A stretch of DNA of 35,462 nt, taken from positions 1 to 35,462 of the IMG/VR virus record IMGVR_UViG_3300018036_002435. One strand, 5' to 3'. Each line of letters begins with the position of its first letter. Position 1 is the stretch's first letter. Positions 8,689 to 14,888 of this stretch are shown piece by piece. Position numbers and translations under genes: made by a program. Source of the DNA: a virus. The notes beneath the pieces were generated by a model. It made no database searches and had not been told where the DNA came from. It worked only from the letters and a program-made list of their open reading frames with translations.

Positions 8689-9732
8689 TTGATATATAAA
8701 TCAGAACTTAAAAATAAACTAAAGGTTTTGATTAAAGCTATTAAATTTAATGCAAGTGGATCCGAAAATTCATCAAATAAAAGAGGTAATTTCGGGGTAA
8801 GAAACAAAAAGAAGGGCGGTGGACCAACTGCTGAAACTGGATTTGTTAATGGAATAAATCCACCAGTTGATGGATATACTATTTACGGTCCTGGACAGAA
8901 TATTAGAGTAGCAGCTGACGATGCTGAACTAATTTATCTTGCTGGATTTCTAGGTCTTCCAACAACAAGTGTAAGCGACATATTGGACGCTGCACTTATC
9001 GATCCTAAAATATTTATTGTTGGTGGAATTTCAGATGGAGCAACATTGCACCTTGATGCTGGAGACCCTTCATCGTTTGACGGCGGAACAGCATGGACTA
9101 ATTTAAACGGTACTTCAAATAATATAAACCTTGGTGTTGGAATAACTGCACCAACTTGGATTGGGACAGATCCTGATGATTATCCATATTTTAACTTTAA
9201 TGGCGATGAAGGAGACTTTGTACAAATTGAAGGTATATCCTATGGAAACGAAAACCAAATTTCCGAAATGACAACATGTGCATGGATCAGGACAAGTTGC
9301 GACGCACCACACACTGGAAGCTTTTCTTCAATTAACTGGGGTATACTAGACTTTGGAAGGGATAAGGCATTTAAGTTTATGTTAAACGACGCAGGAAGAA
9401 TCCAAATGTCAGGATCAGATGTAACGAATGGTTACTTTGATATTGTTGGAGAGACTGGATGTGGTGATGGCCAATGGCACCTAGTAGGATGGACCTATTC
9501 ATCGACAAATAAGACTATTAGAATGTGGGTAGATGGCGTACTAGACCAAGAATTTACATATGGTAGCGTTAATGCCCTTGGAAAGGGAGCATCCACGACG
9601 AGTGGAGTACTTAATAGAAGTATTCACTTTGACGGAGACCTATCACAACTCTATTTCTGGGACAATAAGGTTCTAACAGACCTACAAATGAAGACTCTGT
9701 ACCACAGCACACGTTCACTATATAAAGTATAA
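8689..9732 (+). CDS. LamG-like fibre/adhesin protein, paralogue B
   Basis: 347 residues, paralogous to the upstream gene. The shared N-domain is at residues 45-110 (GPTAETGFVNGINPPVDGY, AELIYLAGFLGLPTTS). A LamG-like domain follows, starting HLDAGDPSSF (121-130), with MTTCAWIRTSC, GQWHLVGWTYS and TIRMWVDGVLDQE strands and a C-terminal LYFWDNKVLTDLQMKTLY. The start is uncertain. The ORF opens with TTG at 8689; an ATG at 8685 is out of frame and stops after four codons; a TTG at 8728 is the next in-frame candidate. A basic, low-complexity stretch (residues 30-45, rich in Lys/Arg/Asn/Gly) precedes the shared domain and is absent from paralogue A. It ends the late-type rightward block. Confidence 0.7.
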   Translation: MIYKSELKNKLKVLIKAIKFNASGSENSSNKRGNFGVRNKKKGGGPTAETGFVNGINPPVDGYTIYGPGQNIRVAADDAELIYLAGFLGLPTTSVSDILDAALIDPKIFIVGGISDGATLHLDAGDPSSFDGGTAWTNLNGTSNNINLGVGITAPTWIGTDPDDYPYFNFNGDEGDFVQIEGISYGNENQISEMTTCAWIRTSCDAPHTGSFSSINWGILDFGRDKAFKFMLNDAGRIQMSGSDVTNGYFDIVGETGCGDGQWHLVGWTYSSTNKTIRMWVDGVLDQEFTYGSVNALGKGASTTSGVLNRSIHFDGDLSQLYFWDNKVLTDLQMKTLYHSTRSLYKV

Positions 9733-9869
9733 CTAGGGCCAAAGGGACCGCTCGGCGCCGACCTCGGCCGCCCACCCCAAATAAAATAATTCTATATAGA
9801 GATATAAACAATCCTATAATAGATCTATAATAAAACCTAGATAAGGATAATAAGAACATAGAATAAGAA

Positions 9870-9890
9870 CCCCTACCCTCCCAAGTCCCC
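9870..9890 (-). other. Predicted G-quadruplex motif 1 (minus strand)
   Basis: On the plus strand there are C-runs at 9870-9873, 9876-9878, 9880-9882 and 9887-9890, so the minus strand reads four G-runs of 3-4 with loops of 4, 1 and 2 nt. This satisfies the canonical four-run, loop 1-7 rule. Short loops favour a stable structure. Confidence 0.6.
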
Positions 9891-9905
9891 TTTCTATTAG
9901 TCTAG

Positions 9906-9940
9906 CCCTTTCCCTGTCCCTTCCCAGTCATCCCTGTCCC
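9906..9940 (-). other. Predicted G-quadruplex motif 2 (minus strand)
   Basis: Six C-triplets on the plus strand (9906, 9912, 9918, 9923, 9932, 9938) are separated by 3, 3, 2, 6 and 3 nt. The minus strand therefore has six G-triplets, two more than needed for a quadruplex. The sequence TCCCTGTCCC occurs twice inside it. Confidence 0.6.
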
Positions 9941-10197
9941 TATCCACCTTTTATATCTCTATATAGGATACACCTCCAGCCCAAGAAGGGTCCCCTCAAG
10001 CCCCTCCCCCTCCACAATCTCAAGAAAAAGCACTTTCCGTAGTATTAAGTCCCACACCACCCCTTACACGCGCGCGTAGGGATGAGTATTTTACAATGTT
10101 CAAAGGGTTAAGCCTTTCAGGGATGCCCTATTAAACCAGAGCGTACACATACACACGACGCGTAGGTCTCCTGCCCCTATCACTACTCTTGGAACAC

Positions 10198-10231
10198 AAA
10201 AAAAGGGAGAACCCCACCACAAGGTCCTCCC
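10198..10231 (-). terminator. Rho-independent terminator of the RadA-like gene
   Basis: Read on the minus strand: a 9-bp stem, GGGAGGACC pairing with GGTTCTCCC (one G-U), then seven T. It lies 42 nt beyond the stop of the leftward gene and closes the leftward transcription block. Confidence 0.85.
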
Positions 10232-10273
10232 AACTGTAATTAAAGTGCTGGAATCTACCGTCCAGCTCGGTTA

Positions 10274-11404
10274 TTAGTTTTCTGACCCAAGGCTAGACAT
10301 TGCAGCTGCCTCGCGTTGTGCGATTTCAGCAGCGGCAAGAGAATCAACCGAGTCAGACTCAGAGGGTAGGCTGTTGAACAGCTTGTCGAAGGCATCTTCT
10401 TCAGTCTTCAACCGCTCGCGTTCCTCTTTAATCATCTCCTCGTTGAGCAGATCGCGCTTGTATCGGATGTCGTCGAATTGGACTCCGTTGTCGAAGTTAA
10501 AGAACATCTTTTGACCAACTGAACCAGTGCGGTTCTTAGAGAATTCCATATAGCGTTCGCTGCTATTTTCAGAACCTTTCCAGTCCAAGTGGAGCATTGC
10601 AGTAGTCATGTGCTTAAGCTTATTACTACCAACGAAGGTACCGCCTTTTGAAAGCTGGAGAATAGTAACGAAAGTGGTATAGCTCTTTGACTTATTATTA
10701 GCCTTGTTGTGGCTTGTCATCAGGTCAAGGAACCATTTTTCTGTTTTACCACGCGACATTCCAGTGTCCTCTTTTACAGTGTCATTTACCTCTGTGTAGG
10801 AATCAGTAAGGACAAGGTCATAGCCCTGGTTGAGAGTGGCTTCGATTGCCTCTTTTGCCTGTCCATCAGAATAGTCAGACAGGAACAGGATTGGCAATTG
10901 GCCCCAATGCGGGAAACGCTTCAAGTAGCGGGCCATATCCAACTGGTTCATCTCCGCAGAGATAAAGAGAACCTTCTTACCTGGATTAGATTGTTGGACC
11001 TTGTACAGCATTTCCAGAAGAACAGTAGTCTTACCGACACCAGGAGCTCCAGCCGCCATTACGTTAGTACCAGGAAGAAAACCACCTTCATTCGACAGGA
11101 AAGTATCAGCTGCCGTATTGGTTCGCATTGGGACAAATAGATCGTCGCTGAAGTTAAGATCGTCGAGCCTAGTAAGGTTAACCTTCATCTTTTTAGCGGG
11201 TGCCTTAGTGTTGTAGTAACCTTCATAGTCTTTACGACCAGACCAGGTACCTCGATCGGAAATAGAGAGAAGTTTGCCCTCTCCAAGATAGCGTGAAACG
11301 GCATCGTAACGGTTGTGTGCGTTGTCGATTACCATTGATTCGTTCGTATCTACTGCGGTTGCAGTGATAGTGTTAGATGCAGATTGCTTGAGTGTGTAAA
11401 TCAT
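10274..11404 (-). CDS. RadA-like RecA-superfamily ATPase
   Basis: 376 residues with a RecA-fold core. Walker A GAPGVGKT is at 119-126, VLFISAEMN at 145-153 is the strand carrying the acidic residue, and Walker B LVLTDS is at 197-202. Then come GSNKLKHMTTAMLHLDW and YMEFSKNRTG; KNRTG (290-294) matches the RadA/Sms KNRFG signature, and the preceding segment matches RadA's 'LEHMVDAVLYFE' region. RadA promotes branch migration during recombination and is related to DnaB. Both the zinc finger and the Lon-like domain of bacterial RadA are missing; instead there is an unrecognised 100-residue N-terminus and a charged, Ala/Glu-rich C-tail. A role in phage recombination or replication is likely; a DnaB-type helicase is the main alternative. 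It has its own promoter module and terminator. Confidence 0.72.
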   Translation of the reverse strand: MIYTLKQSASNTITATAVDTNESMVIDNAHNRYDAVSRYLGEGKLLSISDRGTWSGRKDYEGYYNTKAPAKKMKVNLTRLDDLNFSDDLFVPMRTNTAADTFLSNEGGFLPGTNVMAAGAPGVGKTTVLLEMLYKVQQSNPGKKVLFISAEMNQLDMARYLKRFPHWGQLPILFLSDYSDGQAKEAIEATLNQGYDLVLTDSYTEVNDTVKEDTGMSRGKTEKWFLDLMTSHNKANNKSKSYTTFVTILQLSKGGTFVGSNKLKHMTTAMLHLDWKGSENSSERYMEFSKNRTGSVGQKMFFNFDNGVQFDDIRYKRDLLNEEMIKEERERLKTEEDAFDKLFNSLPSESDSVDSLAAAEIAQREAAAMSSLGSEN

Positions 11405-11481
11405 TGTGGTGTTATGTTTAATTACAGTATAAATATAATCAATTTCTACGACATAAAAAAATCTGGAGTGAATTATTTTTG
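11405..11481 (-). promoter_or_regulatory. Early promoter/leader module P1
   Basis: In gene direction it contains AATAATTCAC, CCAGATTTTTTTAT, then GAAATTGATTATATTTATA and TGTAATTAAA before the RadA-like ATG. It is one of eight related modules. Its 19-nt core is repeated exactly at 15141-15159 on the other strand. The stop codon of the upstream 55-aa gene lies inside the AATAATTCAC element. Confidence 0.65.
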
Positions 11482-11640
11482 ATTTTTTTCACGGTAGATT
11501 TTTACCAACTCATGGTACTTTTCAACGGCTTCATGTGGTTTGAACACTTTAGCACGGAGCAATTCAAGTGATTTTGCGTCGCGGATAAGGATAGTGTCGT
11601 CCGCCAATTCGATTGTGATGTCTTTAATGGTTGTTTGCAT
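11473..11640 (-). CDS. Small unknown early protein, 55 aa
   Basis: The ATG at 11638-11640 directly follows the conserved leader ending AAGCAAT, which other genes here share. The ORF runs 55 codons to a TAA inside the next promoter module. It begins MQTTIKDITIELADDTILIR and continues with a charged helical half (LELLRAKVFKPHEAVEKYHE) ending in Lys-rich residues. No family is recognised and there are no membrane segments. The case for a real gene is the perfect leader, the uninterrupted frame and the tight fit between two modules. It is probably one of the small host-takeover-type proteins typical of phage early regions, but this is position-based inference. Confidence 0.65.
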   Translation of the reverse strand: MQTTIKDITIELADDTILIRDAKSLELLRAKVFKPHEAVEKYHELVKIYREKNQK

Positions 11641-11716
11641 ATTGCTTATAGCTTTAATTACATAGGTAATATAATCATTTTTCTTGACATAGAAAAACTT
11701 TTAGTGAATTATTTTT
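11641..11716 (-). promoter_or_regulatory. Early promoter/leader module P2
   Basis: In gene direction: AATAATTCAC, AAAAGTTTTTCTATGTCAAG, TTATATTACC, then AATTAAAGCTATAAGCAAT immediately before ATG. The leader is identical to those at P4, P6 and P8. The stop codon of the 73-aa gene abuts its upstream end. Confidence 0.65.
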
Positions 11717-11936
11717 AATTTAGTACCGAATAAATTCGGACAATGTGTCGGTTGCGGATTTTATCGCTTTGTTTACCTACGCCATTAAACACTCGAACAA
11801 ACTCGGCATTGATCTCTTTCACTTTACCTACTTTGGTATAGAATGATTGCGAACCACTGCCTGCGCCAGCATCGCTTAATACTTGGAACTGATAAACCTC
11901 GTTTACCTTTACTTTGTTCAATGTGATCTCTTTCAT
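11715..11936 (-). CDS. Unknown small beta-rich early protein, 73 aa
   Basis: MKEITLNKVKVNEVYQFQVL starts a protein of alternating beta-prone stretches, with a Gly/Ser-rich turn (DAGAGSGSQSF, residues 22-32) and a basic C-terminus (GKQSDKIRNRHIVRIYSVLN). The pattern suggests a small beta barrel, but no family is recognised. It lies 21 nt after the 68-aa gene with no module of its own, so the two are probably one transcript from P3. Basic residues near the end could contact nucleic acid; that is speculation. Confidence 0.7.
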   Translation of the reverse strand: MKEITLNKVKVNEVYQFQVLSDAGAGSGSQSFYTKVGKVKEINAEFVRVFNGVGKQSDKIRNRHIVRIYSVLN

Positions 11937-11957
11937 AACTTTTGTTTAAGATTGGTT

Positions 11958-12164
11958 TCAGTATCGTGGATTAGTGTAAGATACTCCCGCAACAATTTTA
12001 CGAGCTTTTTCAAATTGTTCAGTTGAAACCATAATTTTGATTGCGAATGGATTGCGGGCGCCTTCTTCTCGATACTCGATTCCAGCATTGCGCAATTTAC
12101 GGAGAACAACGTCGTTATACTTGCGACGGTATTTGTTGATTTCGAGTCTAGCTACTTGTTCCAT
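11958..12164 (-). CDS. Unknown small basic early protein, 68 aa
   Basis: MEQVARLEINKYRRKYNDVVLRKLRNAGIEYREEG is basic and helical at first, followed by a predicted strand (FAIKIMVSTEQFEKARKIV) and VSYTNPRY. The N-terminal helix with KYRRKYNDVVLRKLRNAG has a charge pattern seen in small nucleic-acid-associated proteins, but no named family is recognised. It is preceded by module P3 and followed closely by the 73-aa gene, forming a two-gene early unit. Confidence 0.7.
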   Translation of the reverse strand: MEQVARLEINKYRRKYNDVVLRKLRNAGIEYREEGARNPFAIKIMVSTEQFEKARKIVAGVSYTNPRY

Positions 12165-12247
12165 CTGTTTGATTTGTTTGATGTTTAATTACATAGGTAA
12201 TATAATCAATTTCTACGACATAGAAAAACTTTTAGTGAATTATTTTT
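12165..12247 (-). promoter_or_regulatory. Early promoter/leader module P3
   Basis: In gene direction: AATAATTCACTAAAAG, TTTTTCTATGTCG, TAGAAATTGATTATATTACC, TATGTAATTAAA and then a gene-specific leader. The core matches P1/P2; the last ~20 nt before ATG diverge. Confidence 0.65.
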
Positions 12248-12283
12248 AAAAAAAGAATGGGCCCACCCCGAAGGGAAGGCCCA
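12248..12283 (-). terminator. Rho-independent terminator with TTCG tetraloop
   Basis: On the minus strand TGGGCC and GGCCCA form the outer stem, with an inner CCC-TTCG-GGG hairpin, followed by ATTC and seven T. It lies 40 nt after the stop of the 377-aa leftward gene and separates it from the P3 unit. The UUCG loop is an especially stable type. Confidence 0.9.
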
Positions 12284-12323
12284 ATTTATAGTAACATCTA
12301 CTCCTTTGTAGATACGGATTTTA

Positions 12324-13457
12324 TTAGTTAAGGAGAGCTCCAACTTGATCTTCTTGGCTCAACTTAGCAGCGAATGGACTTGGCATCTCGTTAGCAAGGT
12401 TCCAGTTAGAACCGAGAATATTACCAGCCTGAATCATCATGTGAGTTGAATCATCATCAGTCATATCGAAGGCAAGTTGCTCTGGAGCGTGAGTTGCTAC
12501 GTGAGTGATACCATTTACCAAGGACCAGATAGATTGGTTAGAACGAGCGTTCTTCTTTTGGTCAGCGTTGAGGTTCTTAGGATCGAAACCAATTTGACCG
12601 TAAGCTAGCAGGTTTTCTTGCAATGGGATCCAGTTATCTGCTCGGTCTCCAACGTGCTTCTTAATCATGTTGTGACCTCGCTCCAATTCCCAAAGAGATG
12701 CAGGAGTATTAGTTGCTCGCTGTACAGTGCTTGCAAAGTCGGTAGGAACGAAACCATTACGACGCAATTCAGCCATATGTTGGAAGAAGTTCTCCATCGC
12801 CTCTGGAGTCAAGTTCTGCAGTTGATAGTTATCCTGTGCGAAATTGGTGGTAAGACCATTAGCACACCACATACGATTTACATAGGGTGCAACTTCAATA
12901 CCAGTGAGAGGACCATTCTTCATCGTCAGACCAGCAGTGAAAACCTCATCGTTAAGACCGATGTCGAACTGGGCTTTCGGATTAAATGCATTGATAGTTA
13001 CACTACCATCTTGACCGACTCCCCAATTAGAGATTTCGAATCCATGCTGATCAACCAATCGGTCAGCAAGATCCAAGAAGCGATCGTGGCTGATCATATC
13101 AGTAGGCTGCTTTGAGAAGCCAACTACTTTACGCTGGATCGGAGAAACGATCATTGTAAGCTCATTCATCTGAGCGGCCATAGCGTTCTTAATTTGATTA
13201 ATGAACTTAGCCTTCGTTTCTGCATTAAACAGAGTTTCAAACTTCTTAGCAAAGGTCTGAGACATTCCAATAATCTGCATCAGATTCTTAAATGCCTTTG
13301 GAGTCATCTCCAAACGTTTTCCGTTTAGTTCGATTGTCTTGTCGTCAACGATGTTAATATCGCGAACTGGCACAGTTTTACGCAGTGCTTGAGCGTTAAG
13401 CGTTTGTGCACGACGTTCGTCGAGAACAGTGCTTGAAAGAGATTGAATGTTTGACAT
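12324..13457 (-). CDS. Conserved-looking phage protein, faint DUF932 resemblance
   Basis: 377 residues, soluble, no signal peptide. The central segment (about 95-215: MNELTMIVSPIQRKVVGF, ISHDRFLDLADRLVDQHGF, VAPYVNRMWCANGLTT) recalls DUF932/phage-plasmid TIGR03299-type proteins, where an 'R-x-x-C-x-N' motif follows a beta domain; I regard that as a weak lead only. The C-terminal third is helical (TPEAMENFFQHMAELRRNG, LERGHNMIKKHVGD). The arginine codons read are all CGN, unlike the AGA-rich rightward genes, suggesting translation tuned for high expression. It has its own promoter module P4 and a strong terminator, so it is an independently and probably abundantly expressed early gene. Confidence 0.75.
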   Translation of the reverse strand: MSNIQSLSSTVLDERRAQTLNAQALRKTVPVRDINIVDDKTIELNGKRLEMTPKAFKNLMQIIGMSQTFAKKFETLFNAETKAKFINQIKNAMAAQMNELTMIVSPIQRKVVGFSKQPTDMISHDRFLDLADRLVDQHGFEISNWGVGQDGSVTINAFNPKAQFDIGLNDEVFTAGLTMKNGPLTGIEVAPYVNRMWCANGLTTNFAQDNYQLQNLTPEAMENFFQHMAELRRNGFVPTDFASTVQRATNTPASLWELERGHNMIKKHVGDRADNWIPLQENLLAYGQIGFDPKNLNADQKKNARSNQSIWSLVNGITHVATHAPEQLAFDMTDDDSTHMMIQAGNILGSNWNLANEMPSPFAAKLSQEDQVGALLN

Positions 13458-13532
13458 ATTGCTTATAGCTTTAATTACAGTATAAATATAAACCTTTTTT
13501 CTTAAACGGGAAAACTTTTGGTGAATTATTTT
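13458..13532 (-). promoter_or_regulatory. Early promoter/leader module P4
   Basis: In gene direction: AATAATTCACCAAAAG, TTTAAGAAAAAAGG, TTTATATTTATACTG, then AATTAAAGCTATAAGCAAT before ATG. From the AAAAAAGG onward it matches P5 and P6 nearly exactly. Confidence 0.65.
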
Positions 13533-13540
13533 CTTATTTA

Positions 13541-13861
13541 TTATAGAGAGTTTTCCGCAATTGTTTCATTCCAGACACTAAGAAATTCATCATAGTTGAT
13601 TTCATCTGGTTCACCGAACACTAGCTCGTGTGATACAAATTCGAATCTGCTAGCAACATTGTTTTTGCTTTCAACTAGCTTGTGGAGAACCTCAATGACC
13701 TCATCTTCACTATAGAATAAGAGATCGCTATCGAAGTTATTAATCTCGAATTGGTGACCGCCTTTCGGTTTCCAATGTGGCTCTCCATCTCCATAGGTGT
13801 TGAAGCCATCGGGGCCGACATTATAATTTTCGTAGTACTGGCAATTGATAAGTAATTTCAT
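13541..13861 (-). CDS. Conserved-type small phage protein, 106 aa
   Basis: The best start is the ATG at 13859-13861 (MKLLINCQYYENYNVG). A longer ORF start at 13909 would overlap the upstream gene by 41 nt and is less likely; with the chosen start the gap is 7 nt. The N-terminus (QYYENYN...EPHWKPKGGHQFEI, residues 8-37) resembles small proteins of unknown function seen in other large phages and plasmids, which share an 'YxENY...WKxKGG' pattern; I cannot name the family. The remainder is acidic and helical (SEDEVIEVLHKLVE, NYDEFLSVWNETI). It is probably co-transcribed with the membrane protein upstream from P5. Confidence 0.72.
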   Translation of the reverse strand: MKLLINCQYYENYNVGPDGFNTYGDGEPHWKPKGGHQFEINNFDSDLLFYSEDEVIEVLHKLVESKNNVASRFEFVSHELVFGEPDEINYDEFLSVWNETIAENSL

Positions 13862-13868
13862 ATATAGG

Positions 13869-14063
13869 TTATTTATTTTCGACTTCAAAACTAGCGGCCA
13901 AAAGACCAAGACCCATCATACCAGTCAGCAAGAAGAATGCCATTGCGTTAGCCTCTCCAGCAAAGTGGATATAATTGTCAATTTGAGCAGTAGCTGTCAT
14001 GATAGCAGCGGTGATTGCAATGACTGCTCCAAGGAAGGGTTTAATGTTGAATGTGAATTTCAT
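13869..14063 (-). CDS. Small two-helix membrane protein, 64 aa
   Basis: The start ATG (14061-14063) directly follows the conserved leader; a longer in-frame reading from 14168 would translate the promoter module itself and is rejected. Two hydrophobic segments, residues 10-26 (FLGAVIAITAAIMTATA) and about 40-57 (AMAFFLLTGMMGLGLLAA), suggest a helical hairpin in the inner membrane. No family is recognised. Early phage membrane proteins of this size often affect superinfection or the host envelope, but nothing in the sequence shows that here. Confidence 0.7.
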   Translation of the reverse strand: MKFTFNIKPFLGAVIAITAAIMTATAQIDNYIHFAGEANAMAFFLLTGMMGLGLLAASFEVENK

Positions 14064-14138
14064 ATTGCGTATAGCTTTAATTACAGTATAAATATAAACC
14101 TTTTTTCTCAAATAAAAAAATCTGGAGTGAATTATTTT
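14064..14138 (-). promoter_or_regulatory. Early promoter/leader module P5
   Basis: In gene direction: AATAATTCACTCCAG, ATTTTTTTATTTGAG, AAAAAAGGTTTATATTTATA, CTGTAATTAAAGCTATA and CGCAAT before ATG. It differs from P6 by one base in the leader (ATACG for ATAAG). Confidence 0.65.
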
Positions 14139-14244
14139 CAACTTTTTTTCACGTATCCATAAACACACTCTTTTTTATATAAACACGACGGAGTCTACTC
14201 GGTCCCAGGTGGATTCCCTGTTACAATATGAGGGGTTAATAAGT

Positions 14245-14269
14245 GGGACCTCAGAGGGGATGAGGTCCC
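14245..14269. terminator. 9-bp hairpin after the 59-aa gene
   Basis: GGGACCTCA (14245-14253) pairs perfectly with TGAGGTCCC (14261-14269) around a 7-nt loop. It lies just beyond the stop of the leftward 59-aa gene. The T-rich tract (14271-14280) is on its plus-strand side, so it would be a classical terminator only for rightward transcripts; leftward it is a hairpin without a U-tract. It may act in both directions. Confidence 0.5.
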
Positions 14270-14278
14270 AAATTCTTT

Positions 14279-14458
14279 TTAGTCGATCAGACCCATCAGT
14301 CGGCGTTCGACAATTCGTTGACGAGCAGTAAAGTACTTAAGTTTGCCAGCAGCGAACTCGATCTTATCTCCATCCAATTGCTCGATGGCACGCTTCATCT
14401 TATAAGTCCAGTAGTCGATTTTTGGCTGGTAGCCATCAGGATAACGATTGTTTTTCAT
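14279..14458 (-). CDS. Small unknown early protein, 59 aa
   Basis: The ATG at 14456-14458 follows the P6 leader exactly (MKNNRYPDGYQPKIDYW). The in-frame extension to 14506 is promoter sequence. The protein is basic: a Tyr/Pro-rich N-terminus, then helices WTYKMKRAIEQLDGDKIEFAAGKLKYFTARQRIVERRL. No family is recognised. The helical, Lys/Arg-rich content would fit a small nucleic-acid- or protein-binding factor, but this is not demonstrated. It is a single-gene unit between P6 and the 14245 hairpin. Confidence 0.7.
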   Translation of the reverse strand: MKNNRYPDGYQPKIDYWTYKMKRAIEQLDGDKIEFAAGKLKYFTARQRIVERRLMGLID

Positions 14459-14533
14459 ATTGCTTATAGCTTTAATTACAGTATAAATATAAACCTTTTT
14501 TCTCAAATAAAAAAATCTGGAGTGAATTATTTT
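14459..14533 (-). promoter_or_regulatory. Early promoter/leader module P6
   Basis: In gene direction: AATAATTCACTCCAG, ATTTTTTTATTTGAG, AAAAAAGGTTTATATTTATA, then AATTAAAGCTATAAGCAAT before ATG. The TAA of the upstream 66-aa gene lies inside AATAATTCAC. Confidence 0.65.
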
Positions 14534-14727
14534 TCAACTTTTTTCATAGCATCTTCAATAATGGAATATTCACTATCAGTGTCATCCCAACCACGAAGCC
14601 ATTGAGCATATGGTTTAATCACAACTAATTCTTTAAGTAGCTCAGTAAGACGATTGCACTCATAGGGACGTCGTGGTTTATGATTCATACGTGCAATAAC
14701 TCCAAGGGTGTAAGGTGATATTCTCAT
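14527..14727 (-). CDS. Small unknown early protein, 66 aa
   Basis: MRISPYTLGVIARMNHKPRRPYECN opens a basic N-terminal half, followed by a helix (RLTELLKELVVIKPYAQWLRGW) and an acidic tail (DDTDSEYSIIEDAMKKVEK). Its ATG overlaps the stop of the 53-aa membrane protein by 1 nt (TAATG), so the pair is translationally coupled and driven by P7. No family is recognised. Confidence 0.7.
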   Translation of the reverse strand: MRISPYTLGVIARMNHKPRRPYECNRLTELLKELVVIKPYAQWLRGWDDTDSEYSIIEDAMKKVEK

Positions 14728-14888
14728 TATCCGATCATGTGTGCAATTTCAGGATACTTAGCGCGAAGCTCGATATTTTGCTTGATGCCCATCATCCAAA
14801 GGCTAACAGTAAACTCGGCCAAATGGGCAATAGTAACAACCACAAGAAGGTTGGTTAAAAAGTGATAGTTGTTAGAGAGAATCTCCAT
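14727..14888 (-). CDS. Small single-pass membrane protein, 53 aa
   Basis: The ORF begins MEILSNNYHF at 14886-14888, directly after promoter module P7, and ends in a TAA overlapping the next ATG. Residues 10-35 (FLTNLLVVVTIAHLAEFTVSLWMMG) form a convincing transmembrane helix; the C-terminus (KQNIELRAKYPEIAHMIG) is charged and probably cytoplasmic. It is too short for common gene-length cut-offs, but the module upstream and the coupling to the 66-aa gene support it. The function is unknown; a membrane-targeted early phage factor is likely. Confidence 0.68.
   Translation of the reverse strand: MEILSNNYHFLTNLLVVVTIAHLAEFTVSLWMMGIKQNIELRAKYPEIAHMIG

Larger units (their letters stand above)
9792..9966. 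repeat. Perfect 17-bp inverted repeat, 141-nt spacer
   Basis: CTATATAGAGATATAAA at 9792-9808 is the exact reverse complement of TTTATATCTCTATATAG at 9950-9966. The match stops at both flanks. The enclosed 141 nt contain both G-run clusters. Each arm also contains the self-palindrome CTATATAG. It could be a protein-binding pair, a cruciform/long stem, or an origin-like element; the function is not shown. Confidence 0.85.
9733..10273. other. 541-nt non-coding C-rich boundary region
   Basis: No credible gene lies on either strand between the rightward fibre genes and the leftward RadA-like gene. It contains a 10-bp palindrome TCGGCGCCGA (9752-9761) just after the LamG stop, a 17-bp inverted repeat (9792-9808 / 9950-9966), two plus-strand C-run clusters predicting G-quadruplexes on the minus strand (9870-9890 and 9906-9940), further C-runs to 10010, two GCGCGC/ACGCGT-containing near-repeats near 10068 and 10158, and the terminator of the leftward gene. 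Its composition differs sharply from the AT-rich genes. Confidence 0.7.

Noticed and set aside
11428-11435. TATAAATA (T4 late-promoter box) on the plus strand within leftward early modules
   Set aside because: It occurs only as the complement of the leftward promoter core and points away from any late gene, so it is probably a by-product of the A/T-rich module.
13862-13909. Upstream extension of the 106-aa gene
   Set aside because: It would overlap the coding end of the 64-aa membrane protein; the downstream ATG gives a 7-nt gap and a better N-terminus (MKLLINCQYY).
14064-14168. Longer ORF reading through the promoter module into the 64-aa gene
   Set aside because: Residues before MKFTFNIK are encoded by the conserved promoter/leader. 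The same artefact occurs before the 59-aa gene at 14459-14506.
14180-14230. tRNA-like arm (CAGG-loop-CCTG) near 14208
   Set aside because: No cloverleaf could be built around it, no anticodon arm and no CCA end; it is only a small hairpin.
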